Assembly (NCBI RefSeq): GCF_026210795.1
Contig: NC_089429.1
Coordinates: 6,171,001-6,235,000 of the forward strand
DNA: 64,000 nucleotides
Direction: 5' to 3'
Source of the DNA: Rhizophagus irregularis
Taxonomy: Eukaryota; Glomeromycota; Glomeromycetes; Glomerales; Glomeraceae
Each line of letters begins with the position of its first letter. Within the stretch, counting starts at the first letter, position 1. Position numbers and translations under genes: made by a program. The notes beneath the pieces are model-generated. The model was not told where the DNA came from, did not search any database, and was given only the letters and a program-made list of their open reading frames with translations. Below, one piece after another: positions 47,520 to 60,013 of this stretch.

Positions 47520-50500
47520 CATAACGCCCACGTGATTGCAGTGTTTTTAAATATTTAGATTATGACTAAAAGTTAAAACTTATTATTAAAAATTATTCAA
47601 CTAGAAAAAATTGGTTACATAGCTATAAACATGATGAATTCTGATCTGAAATCACAAGGCAATTTATAGAGCTACTTAGTACCACCAATTCCCAAGTTTG
47701 AATTATTTGGAACACTATAATATTATTTTACTGTATTAGTTTAATTAGAGCAGATATATTTCAAAATCAGAATAGTTAAGAAATATTAAATTCTTAAAAT
47801 AGTCCATCAAATGCAATTACTCAATGGTCACTTGTAAACTTTATTTTTCAGATTCTCCTTTATCAAATTTTTATAACATTCTTTACAAAATGATCCTATA
47901 ATTTGGATGCTAAAAAGACCACCTCAAAGCATGAATTAATTCACATAAAATGCTAAAACATGAATCTTCTCTGTATATAGCTATATTGAATGAATCCTTA
48001 TCCATTTGGCTTATTTTATAGAAAATGCTTTAATACTATTATTAAAATACTATAGCAAATAAGGAACAACCACTTACTTCACACCAGATTGGAAAATATA
48101 TAAATGAGTTGAAAGGAGAATCAGAAAGGACACATCCACACTTTACCAGCATTTATATTCTGATGTGATCTTTAACTGAAGTAAGGACAATAGCTTATCA
48201 CCTCCATTTAAAAAAATTTTTAAACCTGTCAGAGCTCTTAAAAGCCTTCAGTAATTTTGAAGTTTTTTTGGTTTGCTAGTGGTGATTAATTTTTTTTCGT
48301 ATGTGGTTTGCCGGGCAGTAATTAAAAAAAAATTTTTGTATGTGGTTCACATAAGATTATTTACATCATATACATGAAGATTCTAATTCTTTAAGATATT
48401 GAAAAATCAAAATTGAATCAATCCTTTTACTTGGATACTCAATATGCTTAATATACTCAATATACTGAATATATGATACAAAAACATGATATGAAAAAAA
48501 TTATGAAACAAAAAAGTTGTTAAATTAGTAAATTATATATTTATTATTATGTATGGTTAACAGTATTGTATATTAGTAATCACTTCAATCCAGAATTTTA
48601 TACAACTGATCATAAAGTGGTATTCATGGAATTCTGGACTAACAACTTATTTAAACAACACTTTAATGCCAAACGACATTAACAAAACCGACAAAACATG
48701 ATTTTCATGTAGTATATTCACTAACTCTTATTGATATAATAGAATTGATCACAGTAATAATAAAGTAAAAGTAGAGAGATTGAAGGATTGCATTATTTTT
48801 TCTTAATGCTTAATGAAAAACATGTTTCATTTTGAATATGACAATATAATAATAAAAATAATAAACCAAGTTATCAAATAGAATATATGAATAAAGTAGT
48901 AAACAAAAGTAAAGAATGAGTTAGGAGTAGAACAGAATAATAAGAGAAGCAAAAGGAGATTGAAAAAAGGAGGAATAATGATTTTGGAAGAATTAAAAGA
49001 TGAAAGTTTATTTTAAAAAAGAATTTGGATGAGGTGGCTGAGTAATATAGAAAATTTTTGAAGATAATGAAATTCAAAAAGGAATGGTATAAACAATAAG
49101 AAAATTAAGGATAAAAAAAGAAAATAATCAGTGGTGGTTGAGGAAAACAATGATTTTAATTTCTTCAAAAATTTAAATATATTTATTTCTTTGGATAGTC
49201 CTTTATAACTCTTAACTATCTAAATCAGACATTATTAAATATAAGCTCAACAAAAATATAAAAATGAATATTTTTGTCTTTAAAATATAAAAAAATCAAG
49301 GTTTCAATTTAATGATGAGAAATGAAGTTATATTAAAGAGCTTTATAATAAAAAATTAGTGAAACCATAGAATATTATTATAAAAAAAAATTATTTTTAA
49401 AATAAAGCAAGTCTTACTTTAAGGTATTTTTAATACTAGATTAAGTAATGGTAGTAAAATCACAGCTTATTATTTTAACCTAAATGGAGCTCTAATAAAA
49501 GTTAATAGACCACTTTCACACAGAAATATGTTTAAAAGTTATTTGAAAGTCATTATAAGGCAATTCCACAAATTGGTGGACATCAATAAGAGAAGATTAT
49601 ATTAATAAACTTGCTCTTAAATACATGCAATAATAACTAACATATCTTCAAAAATAAAAATGAGGAAAATAAGAATAATAACAAGGAAATTAGGAAATAA
49701 AGAAATTACAGCAAACAATTAACAATATTTTAAAATAATAATTATGATTTTAGTAGTTTATAGTTAGTTATATAAACAGAGTATGATGATAAAGAACTGA
49801 TGGACACATCTTCACAATAATACTGATATCAAATACATACACATACATGTATGTATATGTACTACAAGAAGGACAAGCCACTAAAGATTTTACCTCTGAA
49901 GGTTTTTGCAAATTAGCAGATTTTTTAGTAAATATCATGGCTCATAAACTTGCAGTTACTTAAGCCATGAAAACAAAAAAAAATTGAGAATTTAATTGTT
50001 AAGTCAGTATAGTCGCAATATTGAGTTATTTTCACTTTTATGAACATCTTTAATATTCAGGATCTGTTAAAAATAAATAGTGAATTTATTGTTTAGCTTG
50101 CTTATAACCTTTTAATCTCACCTTTTTGTTAGCATCTACCTTTCTCTTAACACCACCACTCTTGTCTTTACCTGACATTGGTACATTTTATTGATGATTA
50201 TTATAAAATCTTCTATATAATGTTATGTCATAATTCATGTTGAACAAAAAATTTTAATTTTACACCATGTTATTCATGCAGACAAGCTATTAAGGTGTGC
50301 AAGGGATAAATATTCAGAATTATTAAATTTAGATTAATATTTGCATAAAACTGATAGATAAATTTGATGAAGGAAAAAAATAAAAGCTAACACAAGAAGT
50401 CTTTGTATAGAAAATACCTTTAGATCATAGGAAGATGTTGAAGAAATAAAAAGCACAAAAATCCACTCCTAAACTTTGATAGTAAATGAAATATGGATCA

Positions 50501-51178
50501 AAAAAGGGAATAATGTTAAATTAGTTGAATATAGCTTATTCAATACATTATATTAATCTGGACTTACAAATATATGAAGAATGGTTTCCCTCAAAAAATT
50601 TCTTTGTTTACAACAATTTCGTATAGAAGAAGAAATGTACAGTAAGATCTTTGTAACATAAACCTCAATCAGGGAATGGTATTGAAGACCAACAATTGAT
50701 TATGACTCTGTTGGATATCAATCATATAGATTTCTTATGTCCTAATTTGTCCCTTAGATTTTCTTTAAAATATGAACTTTAAGAACAAATCATTTACTTA
50801 TATTAATTGTATTAATTGTAAAAGAAATTCAGAATAAGTAATAATTAATGATAATAAATTGTATATTAATATAACATAAAATCGTTATCATTATTAAAAA
50901 TTGGATAATTGGAAATTTTTTTCATAAGTGTTTAGTAAATTAGTAAATTAGCAAGAAATCAAGTAAATTTTTTCTTTTATAGATCTTTAATTTATTTTTT
51001 GAGACAATTATAATAAAACAATATTTGTAACTACTGTATAAAATAAATTATTAATTTTAATTAAAATCTTAATCATATTTAGCTTAACAAGTTACATAAA
51101 ATATTAAAATCTTAAATATATATATATACTGTATATATTCTTCTAAATTCCACTCATAATTGCTGTGATTGTTGTCAT
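47520..51178. other. A+T-rich gene-poor stretch
   Basis: No intact gene. Short observations: an imperfect inverted pair TCCAGAATTTTATAC / ATGGAATTCTGGA near 48589 and 48627; a palindrome ACATACATGTATGT near 49850; and a minus-strand peptide MSGKDKSGGVKRKVDANKK at 50178-50122 followed by a GTGAGA donor-like word, with no second exon found. Confidence 0.4.
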
Positions 51179-51186
51179 GTTGTGAC

Positions 51187-51604
51187 TAGGGATGGCAATG
51201 GTCGGTCATGGTCGGTTATCGGTCGGTCATAACCGGTTATGGGTCTTTGACCGACTGACCATTTTTGCTGACCGTTTTTCTGACCGTTTGACCGACCGTT
51301 TAACCATTTTTTTTAGTGAATTTAATTAAGAAAAAATGTTAAAAAGTTTTTTTTTTGATTAAATCCACTAACAAAAACATTCTACAACTTTTTTTATTGA
51401 TTCAGCTCATAAAAAAAGTGTTAAATGAATAGGGTTGGTTAAATGGTCGGTTAACGATCGGTTAAACGGTCGATTAAACGGTCAGTCAAACGGTCGGACA
51501 AAACTGGTCAGTTAAATGGTCAGTCAGAGTCTTTGACCAACCAATATCAGTCACGGTTATTAACCGGTCATGACCAGTTATGACCGTAACTATTGCCATC
51601 CCTA
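51187..51604. mobile_element. hAT-type MITE, 418 bp, perfect 8-bp TSD
   Basis: Begins TAGGGATGGCAAT and ends ATTGCCATCCCTA. The identical octamer GTTGTGAC flanks it at 51179-51186 and 51605-51612. Subterminal zones are saturated with GGTCGGT/TGACCG words (more than fifteen), while the core is A+T-rich. No open frame. It lies in the final exon region of the receptor-like pseudogene. Confidence 0.93.
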
Positions 51605-52640
51605 GTTGTGACCCCATTTGAAGTTTTATCATCAGATAATCCTTCATTATATAAATATTGAATTACACTTTCTATTCCTCCAAAGCTTATTTATAACTAT
51701 ATAATAGAAAAAAAAAATTGAAAATTAATTAGAATCGATACTTTCGATATATTTACATATTTTTGTTTATTTTATTTTTATTCAAATTACTTGCCGGAAT
51801 GATAGCATGGTGAACCTATTAATTGAAAATCACTATATTACAATTATAATTAAATCAAAAAATGTAATTTTTTTTACCTTTAAAAATATGCAAATGTAAT
51901 AAATAATAATAGGCGTACATTGTAAAATAAAGACTAAGATTATAAGTTAAGACTTTTTTAAAGGTTCTTCTTTCAATATCGGTAATTTTATTAAACGAAT
52001 TTGAAATGGATAAATTGTCGTCTTTAACATCGCGAATTACTTTTACTACATCTGCGTAACAAAGCATGATAGTTGTCAATGTGGTGAATATAACTAATGA
52101 CAATATAAACCAACATTGCTACATTATTGTATCCAACTTTAGTACCGCACCTAAAAAAATTACAATGTGAATATCTTCCACGTAATGTTTTATAATATAT
52201 GACATAATTATTTGACGTACGAGATCCAATAGATCAATAGGCGTTTGGGAATTATTAATGGTATGAAAATAATTGGAAGCCAAATTTATAATCATATTTT
52301 CCCAAAGTCAAATGGTGTTACAATAGATATACTAGCTGCAACCTATTAAAATAAATTCCGGTGATTAAGTTTCATGTATAAGATTCAGATGCTACCAGAT
52401 TTATTTTATTAAAACAAAAAAATTTTACCAATAATATATTTGGCAAAATGAAGATTGTGAAAAACATTCCAAGGATTTACAAAGTAGAAATGGCCATGAA
52501 ATGGTTTCGTTCTTATTTATGAATTCTGTTCTCTTTGAAGCTGCATATGACTATATAAATTGTCGATATAATTTAGTTTAAAATTTTAAAATCGGAGTTA
52601 ATTTGATAATTTTGACAAAATTTTAAAATTTTATCAATTA

Positions 52641-52913
52641 GGCCGTTCCAACTTGATTATTTGTTTAACATCCACCACCCCCCTCTATTTTTTTAAAAAT
52701 TTGAGATCTAATAAACACATATTATTAAATACCCCCTCCCTCTATTTTTGAAAAAATTTAAAAGCTAATAAACATATAATGATAAATAATCCCTTCTGAA
52801 ATTTTCAAATTTTCCTATGTTTATTTATTGAGTTTGTTTAACTTAAACCCCCCTCCTCCCTTAATTTTTTCAAAAGGCCTGGATGTTAAACAAACAATTA
52901 AGTTGCAACAGCC
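52641..52913. mobile_element. 273-bp MITE flanked by TA
   Basis: Left end GGCCGTTCCAACTTGATTAT and right end complement GGCTGTTGCAACTTAATTGT match as ~33-bp inverted repeats with about five differences, ending in TTTAACATCC. TA lies at both borders (52639-52640 and 52914-52915), as for Tc1/mariner-type insertions. The interior contains homologous CCCCCTC and AAATTT runs. No coding. Confidence 0.75.
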
Positions 52914-53071
52914 TAATACTTACGAACTCCATTAAGATGGATGACGAATATAAATATAAGGATAATAATTATTATAAATACCATAAAGACTGCCATTAGA
53001 ATAATTGATATCATGAATAAATTTTATTTAGTACCTGTAATTGCTATATAAAATGGAAACCTAAATGATAA

Positions 53072-54641
53072 TAGTCCTCCGAAAAAAATCCGATCTGATC
53101 TGGATCCGCAGATTTGATCTGAGTCAGATCTGGTTCAGTTTTCAAAATTCTGATCAATTTCGGATCGGATCAGATCATAATACAAGAAAATCTGATCCGA
53201 TCTGAACAGATTCGGATCAGATTTTTTTTTAAATAAAAAAACTTTTCCTGGACGAACGGACGAAGCCGGACGACCAAGATTTAAAAGAACGAACTAGGTA
53301 AGTTCATTTCTTTTTTTTTTGTTTTTTTTACTTGAGGGAACGTATTTAACGGTTCCCTTCTTTTTTAGTAGGAAGCCTGGATGAACGAAGCCTAACGACA
53401 CGACCAGGATTTAAAAAAAATGAACGAACTATGGTAAGTTCGTTCCTTTTTTTATTTTTTATTTTTATTTTTTATTTAAGGGAACGTAATTAACGTTCCC
53501 TTTCTTTTTTAGGAAACCTAGACGTGAGATGAAGGAACGACCAGGATTTAAAAAAAAGAACGAACTATGGTAAGTTCATTTCTTTTATTTTTATTTTATT
53601 TTTTTTACTTAAGGGAACGTAATTAATGTTCCCTTTCTTTCTTTTTTTTTAGGAAACCTGGACGTGAGACGAAGGAATGACCAGGATTTAAGAGAACGAA
53701 CTATGGTAAGTTCGTTTCTTTTATTTTATTATTTTATTTTTTATTTAAGGAAACGTAATTAACGTTCCCTTTCTTTTTTTTAGGAAACCTGGACATGAGA
53801 CGAAGGAACGACCAGGATTTAAAAAAAAAGAACGAACTACGGTAAGTTCATTTCTTTTATTTTTATTTTATTTTTTTACTTAAGGGAACGTAATTAACGT
53901 TCCCTTTCTTTTTTAGGAAACCTGGACGTGAGACGAAGGAACGACCAGGATTTAAGAGAACGAACTATGGTAAGTTCGTTTCTTTTATTTTATTTTATTT
54001 TTTTTTACTTAAGGAAACGTAATTAACGTTCCCTTTCTTTTTTTAGGAAACCTGGACGTGAGACGAAGCTGAACGACCAGGATTCAAAAAAAAGAACGAA
54101 CTATGGTAAGTTCATTTCTTTTTTTTGTTTTTTTTTATTTTTACTTAAGGGAACGTACTAATTAACGTTCCCTTTCTTTTTTTAGGAAACCTGGACGTGA
54201 GACGAAGCTGAACGACCAGGATTCAAAAAAAAGAACGAACTATGGTAAGTTCGTTTCTTTTTTTTGTTTTTTTTTTATTTTTACTTAAGGGAACGTAATT
54301 AACATTCCCTTTCTTTTTTTTTAGGAAACCTGGACGTGAGACGAAGCTGAACGACCAGGATTCAAAAAAGAACGAACTATGGTAAGTTCATTTCTTTTTT
54401 TGTTTTTTTTCTTTTTACTTGAGGAACGTAATTAACGTTCCCTTCCTTTTTTAGGACAAGGACCAGATCCGAACCAGATTCAGATCAGATTCAAATCAGA
54501 TTCAAATGGATCTGAACCAGATTCGGATCAGATTGAACCAGATCTGATCGGATTCAGATCAGATCAGATCTATTAAAATAAAAATCAGATCGGATCAGAT
54601 TTAAGCTGAATCCGGTCTGAACCGATCTGTTAGGAGCACTA
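53072..54641. mobile_element. hAT-type non-autonomous element, 1,570 bp, perfect 8-bp TSD
   Basis: Ends TAGTCCTCC (left) and GGAGCACTA (right) are inverted with one mismatch, and AATGATAA flanks both (53064-53071 and 54642-54649). Both subterminal zones (53090-53225 and 54465-54630) are packed with CAGATC/GATCTG/GATCAGAT words. The middle is array C. There is no transposase frame. It is inserted between receptor-like exons, apparently in an intron. Confidence 0.9.
53290..54460 (+). repeat. Array C: nine ~136-bp units with donor, hairpin and acceptor
   Basis: GGTAAGTTC recurs at about 53297, 53433, 53569, 53705, 53841, 53969, 54105, 54244 and 54381, i.e. every 128-139 bp. Each unit is G|GTAAGTTC, a T-rich run, the hairpin GGGAACGTAATTAACGTTCCC (8-bp stem, AATTA loop, in most copies), TTTCTTTTTTTAG, then an exon-like block of about 53 nt beginning GAAACCTGGACGTGAGACGA and ending AACGAACTATG. 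The donor matches the fungal consensus. No copy of the donor is mutated, while T-run lengths vary freely. Plus-strand orientation is opposite to the host pseudogene. Confidence 0.9.
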
Positions 54642-54799
54642 AATGATAATGATATATTACTATGACCATATTTCTGTTCTTAAAGAACCTGAAAACTCAA
54701 GGAATTAATAACTAATGGAATAATCATTGCAATGTAAAAATTGGTTTTAGCGCCAAAACCATAAGATGAATGTCCTTGAGATTTACTTATATGGTTGAT

Positions 54800-57700
54800 A
54801 ATAAATTTTAAATATTATTTGATATATATATATATATATTAAAATAAAAATGAATTTATTATGATCATATTTGACCCATATCGTTATTTTTATCTTATCA
54901 TTTTTTTATTTTTATGATATCTATGAGATGATGATAATTACTAATTGGCTTTTATATATTGTTTATGTCCAAAAAAACTGTGAATTATTGTTCGCTGTGT
55001 TACATTAAAAGAAGCTTACATTTTCTACATAGTAATTAATCATTTGTATATAATTATTTTGATGGTTAGTGCGAGAATTTAAAGTTGATACGATTTTAAT
55101 ATAAGTAAAATTTTTTTAATTGGTTAATAAGATTCACTTGATCACCATGAAGTTTGAAAACCCTAAAAATATTATAATAATAAATTTGTAATATTACAAA
55201 GTAATATTACAAACAAAGGGAAGTCAAAGCGATTGTAATTAATTTTATTAAATTAAAAATTTAACTTGTCGAAATGTTTAAAAAAATTCTGTTGAGTCGA
55301 GACTTTAGAACTTTACAGAATTGGTCGCTACTATGCCACTTGATACTAAAAAAGATTATGCAACGAATCACAAAATTATTTATTGAATAAACCTAATGAA
55401 TTACATATATAAATATTTAAATAACGTAATTTTTAAGTAATTTGCTTTTTTAGAATAATATCAAGTAACAAAAAAATATATTTGCAACCATTCAAATGAT
55501 AATATTATATAGCATAAGCAAAAGAGTTTTTCAGTCAGACAAGTATTTTAACCATAACCTCATAAATTATTCTACAAGGATTAATAAAAGAGTTTTTCAG
55601 ATACTCGTGTTAAATCTAAGTTTACTAATTAAACAATGATTTCATACATATATTTATCTCAGGCTGGAGTAACAAGAAAACTTCACCAATTAACATTCAT
55701 CATTTTTGGTCACCAGATCTAAAATTTATGTTAATGTTATTTTTCTAATGGTAATACTTATTAAGTAAGGATAATTAATGCAAGTAATATAATCTTTCAT
55801 TTACAGGAGTCATCTGCCCTAAACGAATAAAACTTGAGTACATATTGTATGCCAATTTTTTAATGGCCAGAAAATAATTAGGAGTCACTTTTATTGAATA
55901 ATTCTGCAATAATCTTTCTAACAGCCCTCACAATACGCTGAATTCAAAAGTCCATAAAAAAGTATGTATTTTTCTGAAGATTCGTGCAAGAGTGAGAGTG
56001 AATCAAACTATCTTCTCCGGAAGAATGTGCATCTGTTACCGAAATATATCAGCAAGTAAAAGTCGACGGTTGGTTAAAATAAGTCGTATAAACACCAGGT
56101 TATCAACGGGATTCTTACTCAATACTACTTATCCGGTATTGTTCGTTAAGAATCGTTAAAATAAACAACTACAAAATACGATAATGATAACACATGTCAA
56201 GTAATAAATGAATATTATATCAAAACACACAGAAACAACAATTATCGATACGAATCATACGATGTATAACAGTTTTTATTAATAATCGTTATGAAGTGAT
56301 AGGTAGTATAACAAAGCAATAATAAATGATGAAAGGTGGTAGGAAAAGGATTTCTACTATAACTGATAAGAATACAACTTATAGTACTGACTACTTTTAT
56401 CAACGAGTTGGTGAAAGGTATTTATATCTATTCTCCATCTCTTTTTCCAACACCATCTATTATCATATCAAAATCTAATCTACCGATATGTTTTAAACAC
56501 ATAACGGAACATGTTTCATTGTAATATGGCTGGTTACTATAATAGTGATAAAAATAACCCATTATAAGCCCTTCTTTTAATAAGTCACGAATGACAATTT
56601 CTATTAGCTGATTATTATTAATCAGGCTATCCTTCATTGACTCTTAATATAGATCTTATACACTAATAATCTTTAATAATACAAATGTAGACAATAAATA
56701 AAATAATATAATATAAAAATAATATAAAATAATATAAACAAATATGTGATAAAAATAATTATTCTATCGCTACATATGTAAAAATAATAATAAAAATAAT
56801 AATAAAATTTATAAAATAAAGAATATTATCTATATGGCTAATTTAATGTACACAACCTGCGGTCACAAATCGTTATGTAATGATAGAAATCGACATGGAC
56901 ACAAATTATATAAATGTCAGATAACGTTGGACATCGGATGCACATTTTATCGCATAACACATCTTATCATGAAGATCACGAAAATTATTAACATGAAAGC
57001 CATCATAATACGGCTCTCGCGCCCAACAATGCTATAGTAACTTTTGACCATGAAATTTTTTTTTATATCTTTCAATATCAAAACATAGTACTTTAGCAAA
57101 CAATTTAGTTAGCCATTCTTTCTTTTTCTTGTATGTCAATTTTTCAATTTATCTACTATTTGCGCTAAATTTACTTGGTAGTGCAGAACGAAAACAAGGA
57201 AATATATGTGTATTCTAAATAAAATGAGTTCAAATTCTGGATAGTTAATAATTTTCATAAATGGAACAAACATCATATGCACAGTATCGCTTCTATAATT
57301 ATACCGTACCATGCTGTAAACGATGTTACTTTTTAATCTCTACGATAATCAATTTTACCAATAGTGTCAAATATAATTCCAGTTTTTTCGATTTACAAAA
57401 AATCAAGTGAAAAACTTTTTGTTTATCATAAGTATGTCGATAAAATAAAAAAATAGAGTATAATACTTAACTTTTCCTAAATTTAAAAAAACATTAAAAT
57501 TTTGATATAGTTGATATTTCTTATTGAAATTTAATTTATTCAAACATTTCTTTTTCAGCAGGCTTTCCAATAAATACTAATATTAAAAAAATAAATTGTG
57601 TACTCTTTTAATTTATTTATTTTTAGATTATATAGATGGGTCTATTCAAGGATAGATGGTGGAGATGAGTACCATTGAGTTCAAAATCATTGAATACAAG

Positions 57701-58290
57701 ACACAGATGAAATATCCCTTAAAGATCAAACAGTATATTGTATAATCATATAAATTGATCAATGCTTGCACGGTTGCACCACCCCTTTCTAATTGATTAA
57801 CGTTAATCGACTAATTAACCGATTAAGAGTTTAAACCAGTTCAAGATTTCTGATAACAATATAGACTTCGCTACTCATGATAACTTTTAACATGGATAAG
57901 CATCCAACTTAGAGTTAGAAACGGCAAATATTATAGACAACCTGATAATTTTATTCGGATAAAGATCGCTCTATCAGGATTTCTGTTGGTAATTTATTCT
58001 TTAAAAAATAATTATATCATACACTTTTACAATTTCCTATTTCTTTTTCGTGTTCATTTAATTCATTCTTTCTTCGGATTTCTAGTCGTCACCAGTGTTG
58101 GAAATTTAGAATTTAGATTATTTTATAAGTACAGAATTAATCATATAAAAAGAGTGTTTTTTTTTAAACCCAATAATATTTATTTAAATTTACTATAAAA
58201 TTGAATACAAAATGAATAATATATAATAATTCCCTTAATAGATAATACAGTAAATATAAATTTGAATATACATTATACATATGACATATC
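54800..58290. other. A+T-rich stretch with small unassigned frames
   Basis: Two short frames are mentioned only for completeness: minus 56428-56637 (69 codons, includes MGYFYHYYSNQPYYNETCSV) and plus 56834-57037 (67 codons, with CGHKSLCNDRNRHGHKLYKC, a Cys/His-rich start). Neither has a recognised family. The plus frame 57986-58198 lies in the F-box 3' flank and is not credible. Confidence 0.35.
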
Positions 58291-58291
58291 C

Positions 58292-60013
58292 CTAATACAT
58301 CTCATCTATAAATTCATAGGCTTTAATATATAAATCATTATATTCTTTAACTTTAATATTATATGATTCAAATTCCCTCAATTCATCTGTCATATTAAAC
58401 AACTCACTTTTATACTTATGTATAATATATGTACTTACTTGGATTTCTATATATCCTTCAATAGCTAAATATTCAACCCTTTTTTCTTTCATAATATATT
58501 CCTTTATATATGGTAAAATATCATCAAATAAATTAATAATTCTGAATAATAATTTCTTAATAGAAATATGTTTTAAATTTTTTAAAAATACATCCCAAAT
58601 ATTTTTTCTAATCTGAGTATTAAAATATAAATTCAAATATTCTAACTTACAAGGAAGAACATGTGCTAATCTTAAAAACATTTCTATTGTAGATTCATCT
58701 TTTTCATTATGCGGAATTAAAACATATATAGAAAGATAATTAAGGTTTTGACCGAAAATATTGACTGAATCTAATGCAATATGAGTTTTCTGAATACTAG
58801 TCGTATATATATCAAAAAATTTAATTCTCTTACAATAATTATTAATAAATTCTAATGCTCTATATTTTAATACATCTTTTACATTTGAGCTAAATCCAAT
58901 ATTTTCTAAATATTCCCCAAAATTTTGAAATAATAATTGCATTAATAATACAATTTGTAAATTTCTATTTTCATCACTCATGAACAAATCATGTTCATCC
59001 TTTATAAATAAAGATATTAATTTAAATGGTTTGTTAAGATCAATGATTTGTTGAATAAAATTAGAATTAAAAATAAGACATTCAAGTATATGAATTGATT
59101 CTAAAACATTTAGTTGTTCAAATGCCTCTTTTATATGTAATATATTCCTAAAATTAATTCTATAAAATATGATTACCTTTAAAGGTTTTGAACTATTAGA
59201 ATCACCTATGATATTATAAAATGGTATAATATCTGATGAAAATGGAAGTGTATGTTCATTTATATATTTAACATGAGCAAAAATAATTTTTTCAAGATTT
59301 CTTTGTGAATTAATAATTTGTGATAATATAATGTGATTATGTTTAAAACTTTTATATCCTGAAAATCTAACATGAAGTGATGAAATTAAATTGCAATGAT
59401 AATAAAAACATTTTAAAAATTTATAATCAAATTTATATTTTACAATATCTTCATTAAAATGAAGTTTTAAATTTTTTAGTTTACTAATGAATTTTGGATT
59501 TTGTAAGATTAATTTAAAAATAGAATTAAAATATTTTCTACTCTCAAGGTATTTATAAGCAATTTCAATTTCAAAAGTGTATAATTTAGCTTCATTTTCG
59601 ATAAATATTTTAATTAATAATAAAAAAATACGTCCTTTTGAACAGGTAAACATTTTGTTAGCTTCAATCCAATTTACAATAATGGAATATATGTTTCGTG
59701 TATTTATACATTTTATAAAATTGGAATAATTAAATAATGTTTTTGTAGGAAATACATTATTACTAATTCCACATCTACTTAATTGTGCTTTGTCTTTTTC
59801 ATTTATTTTTTGTAAGTAAATTTCAATAAAGTGAAAATTTTTAGGATTTTTCATTGAAAACGGATCTTTCCATAATAATGGAATCGCAATTTGACACCAA
59901 AATTTATTAACTAAAATACATGAACGTAATGTTGGAATGTCATCCCTAAAATATTGAATAATATCATCTGTTAATTCGGGAAGATTTCCTAATAATACTT
60001 TTGAGCATGCCAT
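58292..60013 (-). CDS. F-box protein, 573 aa
   Basis: Single exon, starting MACSKVLLGNLPELTDDIIQ. The F-box spans residues 10-52 (LPELTDDIIQYF, SCILVNKFWCQIA, PLLWKDPF), the SKP1-contact domain of SCF ubiquitin ligases. The remaining ~520 residues are Leu/Ile/Phe/Asn-rich without sharp repeats, as in the large expanded F-box families of Rhizophagus, and probably form a degenerate LRR-like substrate surface. The frame is intact, ending ...YEFIDEMY. It differs strongly from the 26670-28082 protein outside the F-box, so the two are not a recent tandem pair. The start is supported by F-box position and by stops upstream. Confidence 0.9.
   Translation of the reverse strand: MACSKVLLGNLPELTDDIIQYFRDDIPTLRSCILVNKFWCQIAIPLLWKDPFSMKNPKNFHFIEIYLQKINEKDKAQLSRCGISNNVFPTKTLFNYSNFIKCINTRNIYSIIVNWIEANKMFTCSKGRIFLLLIKIFIENEAKLYTFEIEIAYKYLESRKYFNSIFKLILQNPKFISKLKNLKLHFNEDIVKYKFDYKFLKCFYYHCNLISSLHVRFSGYKSFKHNHIILSQIINSQRNLEKIIFAHVKYINEHTLPFSSDIIPFYNIIGDSNSSKPLKVIIFYRINFRNILHIKEAFEQLNVLESIHILECLIFNSNFIQQIIDLNKPFKLISLFIKDEHDLFMSDENRNLQIVLLMQLLFQNFGEYLENIGFSSNVKDVLKYRALEFINNYCKRIKFFDIYTTSIQKTHIALDSVNIFGQNLNYLSIYVLIPHNEKDESTIEMFLRLAHVLPCKLEYLNLYFNTQIRKNIWDVFLKNLKHISIKKLLFRIINLFDDILPYIKEYIMKEKRVEYLAIEGYIEIQVSTYIIHKYKSELFNMTDELREFESYNIKVKEYNDLYIKAYEFIDEMY

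Larger units (their letters stand above)
51605..54790 (-). pseudogene. Multi-pass membrane receptor-like (GPCR-type) pseudogene
   Basis: Minus-strand exon-like pieces in order: GHSSYGFGAKTNFYIAMIIP with LVINSLSF (about 54790-54690); FPFYIAIT (near 53040); a membrane segment and cytoplasmic loop at 52103-51930 (IFTTLTTIMLCYADVVKVIR, then ITDIERRTFKKVLTY); after a one-base shift, QCTPIIIYYICIFLK (about 51920-51876); and SFGGIESVIQYLYNEGLS (about 51680-51627). The pattern 'TM, RRTFKKVL, QWTP-like TM, GGI..VIQY..NEG' recalls seven-helix receptor-like proteins of Rhizophagus; the assignment is from memory and moderate. At least one frameshift and incompatible splice phases indicate loss of function. 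Three MITE-like elements (51187, 52641, 53072) sit in or beside it, at least two apparently in introns. Confidence 0.45.

Noticed and set aside
50122-50178. MSGKDKSGGVKRKVDANKK followed by GTGAGA, reminiscent of a histone H2A-variant first exon
   Set aside because: No second exon with histone-fold text was found in the expected direction.
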